Assembly (NCBI GenBank): GCA_022824405.1
Contig: JAJDZZ010000061.1
Location: 1-39,047 of the forward strand
DNA: 39,047 bases
Reading direction: 5' to 3'
From: Opitutales bacterium
Lineage (GTDB): Bacteria; Verrucomicrobiota; Verrucomicrobiia; Opitutales; UBA2995
The first letter of the stretch is position 1. Every line of letters begins with the position of its first letter. A program made the translations under genes and the position numbers. Below, in pieces: positions 32,661 to 39,047 of the stretch. The notes under the pieces were generated by a model, which did no database searches, was not told the origin of the DNA, and saw only the letters and a program-made list of their open reading frames with translations.

Positions 32661-33001
32661 TCAGACTCTATTTCGCTTAGCCTTAATTAAAGAAGAAATA
32701 AAAATTGCTGCTAGTTCGGAGGATTCATTCATCAGCCCTTGTAATTTTTAACTGGTATAATTTTCGCTTCGATAAGCAACTCAAGCCAGTAAATTGTCTC
32801 CTCCAATTCCTGCTGACCACCGCCGATCTTACTTATGAATTCGGCTGTGGAACGAGCACGGGTAGCTTCTCGATAATGAGCTCCAACAGATGTTCCTGAC
32901 TTGAGTATTTGCTTCCCAATCACCTGAGCCACAATTGAACTAGGCAGATGCGTATAAAGTCGGATTATCCGCAATGAAAAATCCTTTGTGCGCTCCCTCA
33001 A
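32661..33001 (-). pseudogene. 23S rRNA-intervening-sequence-type four-helix-bundle protein, frameshifted
   Basis: The first 89 codons read LRERTKDFSLRIIRLYTHLP, SGTSVGAHYREATRARS and ELEETIYWLELLIEAKIIPV, then stop at 32734-32732. The missing C-terminal helix is found in the next frame (LMNESSELAAIFISSL, then IKAKRNRV, stop 32663-32661). Adding one G in the GGG run (CCC at 32736-32738 on the plus strand) would rejoin both parts into a normal-length product of about 113 residues. The 5' end is also odd: no ATG exists, the frame is closed upstream at 33034, and only TTG (33001) or CTG could start it; relatives usually begin a few residues earlier, where ATA-GTC-GAT stands here. It is either a decayed gene or a sequencing error plus a non-ATG start. 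Function of the family is unknown; the fold resembles the Avd proteins of diversity-generating retroelements. Confidence 0.85.
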
Positions 33002-33013
33002 ATCGACTATTTC

Positions 33014-33090
33014 GCCTTTAGCCTTCAGCCTTCAGCCTTCAGCCTTTAAAACTTCTTCCTTTTTTTTCCTTCATCCTTCAGCCTTTTCTT
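33014..33090 (-). repeat. Right heptad-repeat tract
   Basis: Read on the minus strand: AAGGCTG, AAGGATG, AAGGAAA, an A-rich GGAAGAAG stretch, then AAGGCTG three times and AAGGCTA. The inner part (33017-33047) is the inverted partner of 32547-32577. The outer part lies inside the sulfatase gene and encodes its last residues. Confidence 0.85.
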
Positions 33091-34458
33091 GGCGGGCGGT
33101 TGCCAGGGAACCCGTCCGCGTTCCTGGAAGTGTTGGGACAGACGAGCGCGAAGTTGCGAAAATTGGGGAACCTGGTTCAGCTCGTTGCCGCTTTTGCCTT
33201 CCAGGAGATTGTTTTTTTCGTAGGGATCCTCCGCGATATTATAGAGTTCGTAGGGGGAGAAGGGATAGTTTTGCAACAGCTTGTAGTCACCGATCCTGAC
33301 CGCCTCTATGGTTTTTCCATTGTAGGCCAGTCCCCCTTCGCGCCGCGAAAAGATCATGGCCCGCTTCGAAACATCAACCGCATTGCCATGGAGAACCGGG
33401 GCAAAACTGACTCCGTCGATAGGGCCCTCCCATTCAACACCGCAAATTTCCAGGATGGTGGGAAAAATATCCATGGTCATGCCGGTGTGGCCGGTCTTGG
33501 ACCCGGCGGGAATCCGGTCTTTCCACACAACGACGGTGGGCACCAGAAGGCCGCCCTCGTAGACCGTTCCCTTACCCTCCCGCAAGGGACCGTTGTCCGA
33601 TCCAAACCGGAGCGATCCCCCATTGTCGCTGCTGAAGACGATCACCGTATTGTCGTAAATTCCATTGTCCTTGAGGGACTGAACCACCTCTCCGATTCCC
33701 GCATCCATGTGCTCCACCAAAGCCACCAGCTTGGCCCGCTTTTCCGCGATTCCCGGTTCCCGCTTCATCACGCGGTCGACCCACTCCTGGGGCGGTTGGA
33801 TGGGACTGTGAGGAGCATTATAGGCCAGGTAGAGGAAAAAGGGTTCCGCCATTTTGGAGGCTTGGCCGATATAATCTACGGCCCATTGGGAAAAGAGGTC
33901 GGTAGCATGGCCCTCGGGATCGATGACCGATCGATTCTCCCGCATGAAATTGTGCCCGTGTCGGCGGTGATGATAGTAATCGTCCATCATGTCGCCCAAA
34001 AATCCTTTGAAGTATTTGAAGCCGCGCTGGTTGGGGATGTTGGGCTCTTCCAGACCCAGGTGCCATTTTCCCACAAGAGCCGTCTCGTAGCCGCTTTTTC
34101 CGAGCACCGTTGCGATCGAAGTGGAATTGGGGTTCCAGTAGCCCCAGGTGTTGTCCTCCAAATCCCGAATGACTCCCTGGACTCCTACCAGATCCTGCTG
34201 TCGACCGGTCAACAGGGCGGCGCGGGAAGGTGAACAGACCGGGCAATTGGCATAGAAATTGTCAAATCGCATCCCCTCCCCCGCCAATGCGTCCAGGGCC
34301 GGGGTCTCAATATCGTCCAAACCGTTGTAAGACACGTCGTAATAACCTTGATCATCGGTGAAGATGAGCAGGATGTTGGGTCGATCGGAAGCGCTCAAAC
34401 CCGCCGGGATGATGACACCCCAGACCGACCATTGGAATATCATTCGGATCAAATTCAT
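33046..34458 (-). CDS. Exported formylglycine-type sulfatase with repeat-encoded tail
   Basis: 470 residues. Signal peptide MNLIRMIFQWSVWGVIIPAG, the metal pair Asp35-Asp36 (FTDDQGYYD), and CSPSR with Cys75 as the formylglycine precursor (AALLTGR follows), then VGKWHLG and SSDNGG. It resembles arylsulfatase A-like enzymes. The ATG at 34458 is chosen; a TTG two codons upstream is an alternative. The last 14 residues, KKRLKDEGKKRKKF, are highly basic and come from the AAGGNNN heptad tract that bounds the adjacent four-helix-bundle unit, and the TAA at 33048-33046 lies in the inverted repeat. The native 3' end may have been replaced by the repeat. It is divergent from the next sulfatase across 116 bp. 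Confidence 0.95.
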   Translation of the reverse strand: MNLIRMIFQWSVWGVIIPAGLSASDRPNILLIFTDDQGYYDVSYNGLDDIETPALDALAGEGMRFDNFYANCPVCSPSRAALLTGRQQDLVGVQGVIRDLEDNTWGYWNPNSTSIATVLGKSGYETALVGKWHLGLEEPNIPNQRGFKYFKGFLGDMMDDYYHHRRHGHNFMRENRSVIDPEGHATDLFSQWAVDYIGQASKMAEPFFLYLAYNAPHSPIQPPQEWVDRVMKREPGIAEKRAKLVALVEHMDAGIGEVVQSLKDNGIYDNTVIVFSSDNGGSLRFGSDNGPLREGKGTVYEGGLLVPTVVVWKDRIPAGSKTGHTGMTMDIFPTILEICGVEWEGPIDGVSFAPVLHGNAVDVSKRAMIFSRREGGLAYNGKTIEAVRIGDYKLLQNYPFSPYELYNIAEDPYEKNNLLEGKSGNELNQVPQFSQLRARLSQHFQERGRVPWQPPAKKRLKDEGKKRKKF

Positions 34459-34574
34459 AACCAAAGGATATTGGCAGGGATGGGATGGAGGTCAATCTCC
34501 ACCCCGGCGCCAGGACGCATTTGACGAAAGAATTGGGTTTTCTCCCGGCCGGTTAATCCGGTAGCTTTTCCATC

Positions 34575-36080
34575 ATGACCTATGCAAGATCACTGCTAAT
34601 TCTGTTCTCCATGGCCATCGGTCTGAACCTGGCCACGGCGGACCGACCCGACATCCTGTTGATCACCGTCGACGACATGAGTTGCGATTCGGTGGGGGTA
34701 TTCGGGGCGGAATTGGCCGACACCACTCCCCATATCGATTCTCTGGCCGCCCAGGGCCTGCAGTTTCGATATGCCCACGTCCAGGTAGGCAACTGCATGC
34801 CGGGACGCAACGTCATGTTTTCCGGACTTTTCTCACACAACAACGGCGTCCTGGGATTCAACCAAAACAAGAACCCGCATTACCCGCACTTGAGCGATCT
34901 CCTGCAGGCCGGGGGCTACTACACTGCCATATTCGGCAAAGTGGGCCACTCCTCCCCCTACCTCCCTTACGCATGGGACCTGAATCTGGACAAGGAAAAG
35001 GGTGAGAAACTGCACATCAAGGACCCCCATTCCTATTACCGAGCCACCAAGAGAGGCATTCAAGCGGGCAGGGCCGCGGACAAGCCGCTATTCCTGAACG
35101 TCAACGTGTCCGATCCGCATAAACCCTTCTACGGTGTTAACAACAAGTACAAAGTATTCGAGGATCCCCACAAACCCTCCAAATTGTTTACTCCCGAGGA
35201 GGTGCCCATCCCGAGGTTTTTGTTTGACGATCCCGCCGTGAGGCTCGAGTTGGCTCATTACTACATGTCCGTCCGCCGGGCCGATGATTGCGTGGGAGAG
35301 GTTTTGCGGGCCCTGGAAGAGTCGGGCCGGGCTGAAAACACCGTGGTCATGTTTTTCTCGGATCACGGCATGCCCTTGCCTTGGGCCAAAACAGCCCTCT
35401 ATCACCACAGCACCCACACTCCCTGGCTGGTCCGATGGCCCGGTAAAATCGAGCCTGGAACGGTTGACGAAAAAAACATGATCTCCGCCGTCGATCTGCC
35501 CCCTACCCTTCTGGATATTGTCGGGCTAAAACCCACCACCCTATTCGACGGCCGCTCCTTTCTCCCTTTGCTGGAGGGCAAACCCCAAGAAGGCAGAAAC
35601 CACATCATAAAGGAGTACAACGAAAATGTGGGCGGTGGCAGCCATCCCATGCGCGGCGTTCAGACCAAGCGTTTCCTATACCTCTTCAACCCCTGGTCGG
35701 ATGGGTTAAACAAATTCAAAACCGCCACCACGAGCACCCTGTCTTACAGGAAGATGCGGGAAATGGCTTCGACCGATCCGGCCATGGCAAAGCGCCTCCA
35801 TCTCTTCGATCACCGGGTGGTGGAGGAGTTATACGACGTGGAAAACGACCCGGATTGCCTGCACAACCTGATTGACGATCCGGAATATGGAAAGAAGCTG
35901 AACCAACTGCGCGGAACTTTGGAAGACTGGATGATAAAATCCAAGGACACCGCCCTGGCCGCCTTTCAAAACCGCCACCGGCCGGAAGTCATGTACGGCC
36001 ACGTGGCCAAGCTTCAGGCCGAGAGCGACCTGATACAGGAAGCCAAACGTGAAGCCAAAAAATTGGCCAAGGCCGATTAA
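34575..36080 (+). CDS. Exported formylglycine-type sulfatase
   Basis: 501 residues. Signal peptide (ARSLLILFSMAIGLNLATA), the metal pair Asp33-Asp34 (TVDDMSCD) and the less common maturation motif CMPGR (Cys74), followed by NVMFSGL; FSDHG is later in the fold. The overall pattern resembles the heparan-N-sulfatase-like group, but I cannot assign the subfamily securely. The C-terminus is an Ala/Lys-rich helix (EAKREAKKLAKAD). No Shine-Dalgarno is obvious before the ATG. It is the only rightward sulfatase here. Its stop codon overlaps that of the convergent peroxiredoxin gene (36077-36080), so no room remains for a terminator between them. Confidence 0.94.
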   Translation: MTYARSLLILFSMAIGLNLATADRPDILLITVDDMSCDSVGVFGAELADTTPHIDSLAAQGLQFRYAHVQVGNCMPGRNVMFSGLFSHNNGVLGFNQNKNPHYPHLSDLLQAGGYYTAIFGKVGHSSPYLPYAWDLNLDKEKGEKLHIKDPHSYYRATKRGIQAGRAADKPLFLNVNVSDPHKPFYGVNNKYKVFEDPHKPSKLFTPEEVPIPRFLFDDPAVRLELAHYYMSVRRADDCVGEVLRALEESGRAENTVVMFFSDHGMPLPWAKTALYHHSTHTPWLVRWPGKIEPGTVDEKNMISAVDLPPTLLDIVGLKPTTLFDGRSFLPLLEGKPQEGRNHIIKEYNENVGGGSHPMRGVQTKRFLYLFNPWSDGLNKFKTATTSTLSYRKMREMASTDPAMAKRLHLFDHRVVEELYDVENDPDCLHNLIDDPEYGKKLNQLRGTLEDWMIKSKDTALAAFQNRHRPEVMYGHVAKLQAESDLIQEAKREAKKLAKAD

Positions 36081-36640
36081 CCCAGCTTCTTCAGTTCGGA
36101 CACCACCTTATCGGCATCCTCGGTGGCTTTGACCGCGTTGTCCATGTAGACCACCTTTCCGCTCTTATCGATGATGAAAGTCCACCGGCTGGTGGTCGAC
36201 CCCCGTGTGAGGGTGTGCATGATGCCGGCTACCTCGCGCTCAATGGAGCCGCCCTTCCGGGACGGCACGCCAAACTGCTCGGCGATGCCCCCGTTGGCGT
36301 CTGATAAAAGGACAAAGTTGAGGCCGTTTGCCTTCTTGAAAAGTTCCAAGTTGTTCACGGAATCTCCACTCACTCCCACAACTACCGCGTCGAGGTCGTT
36401 CAACTTGACGGAGGCGTCGCGGTAGGCACAGGCCTGTTTGGTGCAACCCCCCGTCATGGCGGCCGGATAAAAATACACCACTATGTTCTTCTGGCCCAGG
36501 TGATCGGATAATTGCCAGAGGTTTCCGCTGTCGTCATTGGCGGAAAATGGACTCACTTCCTGACCGACCTTCAAGGCGCCAGCCGAAACGGCCAAGGGAA
36601 GGAGGGAAAGGGCAAACAAGGATGGGAATAGGATTTTCAT
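36077..36640 (-). CDS. Exported BCP/PrxQ-type peroxiredoxin
   Basis: 187 residues. Signal peptide MKILFPSLFALSLLPLAVSA, then a thioredoxin fold with the peroxidatic Cys66 in TGGC and the resolving Cys71 in ACAYRD. This four-residue spacing is typical of the PrxQ/BCP group. TFIIDKSGKVVYM is the conserved C-terminal strand. It reduces peroxides, here in the periplasm. A local role against oxidative by-products (there is a haloperoxidase-like protein 10 kb away) is possible, but distance makes it speculative. Its start lies downstream of the next sulfatase gene (stop 36703) in the same direction, 62 bp apart, so co-transcription is likely. Confidence 0.95.
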   Translation of the reverse strand: MKILFPSLFALSLLPLAVSAGALKVGQEVSPFSANDDSGNLWQLSDHLGQKNIVVYFYPAAMTGGCTKQACAYRDASVKLNDLDAVVVGVSGDSVNNLELFKKANGLNFVLLSDANGGIAEQFGVPSRKGGSIEREVAGIMHTLTRGSTTSRWTFIIDKSGKVVYMDNAVKATEDADKVVSELKKLG

Positions 36641-36702
36641 GATTTGGGGTTCTCCAATAGTGGGGTTGAATAGTGAAAACAGGAGGGGTAAATACGCTTG
36701 TT

Positions 36703-38247
36703 TCAGCGGCGGCGTCTTCGTTCGAAAACGGGATCCGTTTCCGGAACCTGAAAGCGCTCCCTGAGGTTTTTTATCTGGTTGAGTTTCTGACGCTGGATCC
36801 GAGCAACTTCAGGACGTCCGTAAAGGTTGTTCAACTCATTGGGGTCGTTCTCCAAATCGTACAATTCCCAATCATCCAATGCTTCGCCTTCCAGTTCGTA
36901 AAAGTGGATCAACTTATAGCGGCCGTCCGTTACCCCGTAATGACGGGCCACGTTGTGAGCCCCGGGATTTTCATAATAGTGGTAGTAAAACACCTTCCGC
37001 CAATTCTCGGGTTGGTTTCCCCGAAACAGGGTTTCCAGGCTGCGCCCCTGCATATCGGAGGGAACCTTGACATTGGCCAGGGTCAAAAAGGTTTTGGCAA
37101 AATCCAGATTGGATACGATTTCATCCCGCACGCTGCCCGGTTCGATTGCCCTCGGCCAACGGACCAAAAGGGGAGTCTTTAGTGATTCTTCGTACATCCA
37201 TCGCTTGTCGAACCAACCGTGTTCGCCCAAATACCAACCCTGGTCGGAGGAATAGATCACCACCGTATTTCTGGCCAATCCGGCTTCCTCCAGGTAGTCC
37301 AATACCCTACCGATTCCATCATCGACGGACTTCACACAACGAAGGTAGTCTTTCACGTAGCGCTGATACTTCCACTGAATGATCTCCTTTTCCGTCATAT
37401 TGGGAAGCGCGCGCAGGTAGGCTTGGTTTTTCGGCTCATAAGCGGCATTCCATACTTCCCATTGCTCATCGTTGAGGTTGCCGCGAGGCTCCAGTTTGAG
37501 GTCCCTGGCATTCATATGGGTTTTTATTTCCATGGTCTGGCGGGCGGCGGACCGGGTTCTGGTAGCGTAATCGTCAAAGAGGGTTTCAGGCTCAGGGATA
37601 GTTACGTCGTCCAGCCAATTGAGGTACTTCGGGCCCGGTTTCCAGTCGCGGTGAGGCGCCTTGTGCTGATACATCAGCATGAACGGCTTGGTCGAATCAC
37701 GGTCCTCTCTTAGCCAAGCCAAGGTCTTGTCGGTGATTACATCGGTGGTGTATCCCGTATTGGGCAGGGTAACCGGTTCTCCGTCCTCCCCCTCTGTAAT
37801 CATGGGGGGATTGTAATAGGGCCCCTGCCCCACCAGCACGTCGTAATGATCAAAACCCTGCGGTGTAGTACCCAGGTGCCATTTGCCGATGACGGCCGTT
37901 TGGTAGCCGGCTTTCTTTAAGAGTTTCGGGAAGGTCTGCTGATCGCCGTTAAAAGATTGTCCGTTTCGGAAAAAACCGTTCAGGTGACTGTACTTGCCCG
38001 TTTGAATCACGGCCCGGCTGGGACCACAAATGGAATTGGTCACATAGCAACGGGTAAACCGCATGCCTTCGTTGGCCAACCGGTCCATATTGGGAGTGGA
38101 CATGCGCGAGGGGTCGTAGGCGCTCAAGGCCTGCTCGCAATGGTCATCGGTAAAAATAAACACGATATTGGGCTGGTTTTGGCCCATGAGCCCGGAATGA
38201 AGGGCCAAAATACCCGAAAAAGTCAGAAGAAGTAATCGCAATGGCAT
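36703..38247 (-). CDS. Exported formylglycine-type sulfatase (GlcNAc-6-sulfatase-like)
   Basis: 514 residues. Signal peptide [20 protein letters not shown], Asp34-Asp35 in FTDDHCEQA, and the maturation motif CGPSR with Cys74, followed by [20 protein letters not shown] and [19 protein letters not shown] follow, a pattern typical of the N-acetylglucosamine-6-sulfatase/iduronate-sulfatase-like group. The protein ends in FERRRRR. It acts outside the cytoplasm on a glycan sulfate ester. There is no visible Shine-Dalgarno at 38247. The 254 bp upstream (38248-38501) separates it from the divergent epimerase gene and should contain promoters for both; no clear boxes were found. Confidence 0.95.
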   Translation of the reverse strand: MPLRLLLLTFSGILALHSGLMGQNQPNIVFIFTDDHCEQALSAYDPSRMSTPNMDRLANEGMRFTRCYVTNSICGPSRAVIQTGKYSHLNGFFRNGQSFNGDQQTFPKLLKKAGYQTAVIGKWHLGTTPQGFDHYDVLVGQGPYYNPPMITEGEDGEPVTLPNTGYTTDVITDKTLAWLREDRDSTKPFMLMYQHKAPHRDWKPGPKYLNWLDDVTIPEPETLFDDYATRTRSAARQTMEIKTHMNARDLKLEPRGNLNDEQWEVWNAAYEPKNQAYLRALPNMTEKEIIQWKYQRYVKDYLRCVKSVDDGIGRVLDYLEEAGLARNTVVIYSSDQGWYLGEHGWFDKRWMYEESLKTPLLVRWPRAIEPGSVRDEIVSNLDFAKTFLTLANVKVPSDMQGRSLETLFRGNQPENWRKVFYYHYYENPGAHNVARHYGVTDGRYKLIHFYELEGEALDDWELYDLENDPNELNNLYGRPEVARIQRQKLNQIKNLRERFQVPETDPVFERRRRR

Positions 38248-38501
38248 AAGTATTGGAGTTAGCCCGCGCCAGTGCCGGCGTGTCCTGCCGCAACTTGGTA
38301 AAGCAGGACATTCCTGAGCGCAGTGTATGATTTAGGAGACATGCGGGTTAGGTTAATTGGGAAAGCCTACAAACTTCACCTCCATTCAGTAAAGCCTTGA
38401 AGGTTCATCTGGATAATTATTCCCGATTTTACCTGACGGCAAACTGGAAACCCGCTCCGGGCTTGTGCTTATAAGACCTGATCACTTTAACTCTGCAAAC
38501 C

Positions 38502-38852
38502 ATGAAGAAAGTTCTCATTACAGGAGTGTATGGCTTGGTTGCTGGAGCCATCTACAAGCATCTGCAAACAATGCCGGATAAATATGAGCTCTTTGGCATG
38601 GGTCGGCGGCGTGTGCAATCCGATCGCGTCAGTGACGAAGAGGCAATCGATATACCCGAAGATCATTTCTTCCTCTCGGACATGTCGGAGCGAGATCTGC
38701 TGGCAGAAGCATTTCAGGGCATCGACATCCTTGTCCATATGGCGGCTGCTCCGCATGCCGATCACGGTTGGGAAGCCGTCCTGAACAGCAATTTATCGGG
38801 AGGATACAATGTGTTGGAGGCCTGCCGATTGGCGGTAAAAAGGGCGGTTTAA
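38502..38852 (+). pseudogene. NAD-dependent epimerase/dehydratase, truncated by an IS
   Basis: The N-terminal 112 or so residues of an extended short-chain dehydrogenase. MKKVLITGVYGLVAGAIYKH shows the NAD-binding glycine motif, DILVHMAAAPHADHGWEAVL the family's second block, and NLSGGYNVLEACRLA the helix after it. The frame then enters IS-derived sequence at about 38840, and the last codons (AGG GCG GTT TAA) belong to the insertion. Normal relatives are about 260-300 residues and would continue to the YxxxK catalytic motif, absent here. Without catalysis and most of the fold, it is almost certainly non-functional. Confidence 0.9.
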
Positions 38853-38903
38853 AACTGACCCACTATGGGCGGTTTAAAATTGACCCACCTGAGAGGGAAA
38901 ATC

Positions 38904-38946
38904 GGGAGGGGGAAGCGAAGGCCGGAGGCCGAAGCTTCCCCCCTCC
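38904..38946 (+). terminator. G/C-rich hairpin in the IS leader
   Basis: GGAGGGGGAAGC (38905-38916) pairs with GCTTCCCCCCTCC (38934-38946) with one bulged C. The loop holds a second small palindrome, GGCC-GGA-GGCC. No T tract follows directly. Placed between the IS end and the transposase start, it could block transcription or translation entering from outside, a known IS self-limiting device; here that is inferred. Confidence 0.5.
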
Positions 38947-39004
38947 TGGAGAGATTCCGGTTGATCGAGACAACTCCGCATCGACCTTGACTGTCGTTTT
39001 TCCA

Positions 39005-39047
39005 ATGACTCAAGAGATGCTCAACCAAGATCAACACATGGATATAA
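39005..39047 (+). CDS. IstA-like transposase, first codons only
   Basis: From ATG 39005 the window ends after MTQEMLNQDQHMDI (a second ATG at 39017 is possible). The LxQDQHMDI phrase resembles the start of IS21 IstA-type transposases, just before their helix-turn-helix. With so few residues, the call rests mainly on the terminal repeats upstream. Confidence 0.5.
   Translation, partial: MTQEMLNQDQHMDI

Larger units (their letters stand above)
32547..33047 (-). mobile_element. Putative mobile unit: four-helix-bundle (IVP) gene between 31-bp inverted repeats
   Basis: A roughly 501 bp unit bounded by inverted repeats (32547-32577 and 33017-33047, one mismatch) and containing a single leftward gene of the 23S rRNA-intervening-sequence protein family. 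Sequence shows the repeats and the gene; treatment as a mobile unit is inferred from the layout, which recalls the stem-flanked intervening sequences of 23S rRNA genes. It is wedged between the sulfite oxidase start and the sulfatase stop. No target-site duplication was identified. Confidence 0.5.
38842..39047 (+). mobile_element. IS21-like insertion sequence, left end
   Basis: Two near-identical 21 bp direct repeats (38842-38862 and 38867-38887, GGGCGGTTTAAAAYTGACCCA-type, 25 bp period, one mismatch) form the end, as expected for multiple terminal repeats of IS21-family elements. They are followed by a strong hairpin and the first codons of an istA-like gene. The rest lies beyond the window edge. 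The target is the epimerase gene at 38502. The exact terminal base and target duplication cannot be defined from one end. Confidence 0.7.

Noticed and set aside
33100-34233. 377-codon open frame on the plus strand
   Set aside because: Shadow of the sulfatase gene on the other strand; no signal or family motif.

Overview
This looks like a chromosomal segment from a marine Verrucomicrobiota bacterium, probably of the Opitutales/Puniceicoccaceae type. The evidence is the TonB-receptor N-terminus in the style of that group, the Planctomycetes/Verrucomicrobia-specific PSCyt (DUF1549/DUF1553), DUF1501 and DUF6797-like proteins, and the density of formylglycine-type sulfatases (five in 39 kb). No rRNA, tRNA or CRISPR array was seen. 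The theme is breakdown of sulfated, probably algal, polysaccharides.

Region 1 (1-9995): the 5' end of a REP-associated tyrosine transposase (RAYT) at the left edge, then a leftward gene set read from 8556 down to 458: exported PhoD-like phosphatase, two exported sulfatases, a muconate-lactonizing-type enolase-superfamily enzyme and a TauD/TfdA dioxygenase. A Tat-signal Gfo/Idh/MocA oxidoreductase is divergent at 8649. Two copies of a 60-61 bp imperfect palindrome (1434-1494 and 10095-10154) look like REP sequences of the RAYT type.

Region 2 (10156-18127): a large c-heme/beta-propeller protein (DUF6797-like), a FadR-type GntR regulator with a symmetrical operator candidate just upstream, and a translationally coupled PSCyt-DUF1501 pair.

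Region 3 (18345-30964, all leftward): TonB receptor, vanadium-haloperoxidase-like protein, an EXPORTED enolase-superfamily sugar-acid dehydratase-like enzyme (Tat) and an EXPORTED RraA-family aldolase-like enzyme (Sec), then paralogues of both WITHOUT signals, an Nramp-like transporter lacking the canonical metal-site motifs, and a GH117 (neoagarooligosaccharide hydrolase family) enzyme. This is the most original part of the window. It reads as an uptake and two-compartment sugar-acid pathway. By eye, base composition here is lower in G+C than on either side.

Region 4 (31325-38247): Tat-exported molybdopterin sulfite-oxidase-family protein, then a roughly 500 bp unit made of a frameshifted 23S-rRNA-intervening-sequence (four-helix-bundle) protein gene between 31-bp inverted repeats built from AAGGCTR heptads. 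Three more sulfatases and an exported PrxQ-type peroxiredoxin follow.

Region 5 (38502-39047): an NAD-dependent epimerase gene cut short by an IS21-like element, whose leader, hairpin and first istA-like codons reach the right edge.

Taken together: TonB-dependent uptake, exported sulfatases and GH117 could desulfate and split algal galactans, and the dehydratase/aldolase pairs could process the resulting sugar acids. The substrates themselves cannot be read from sequence alone.
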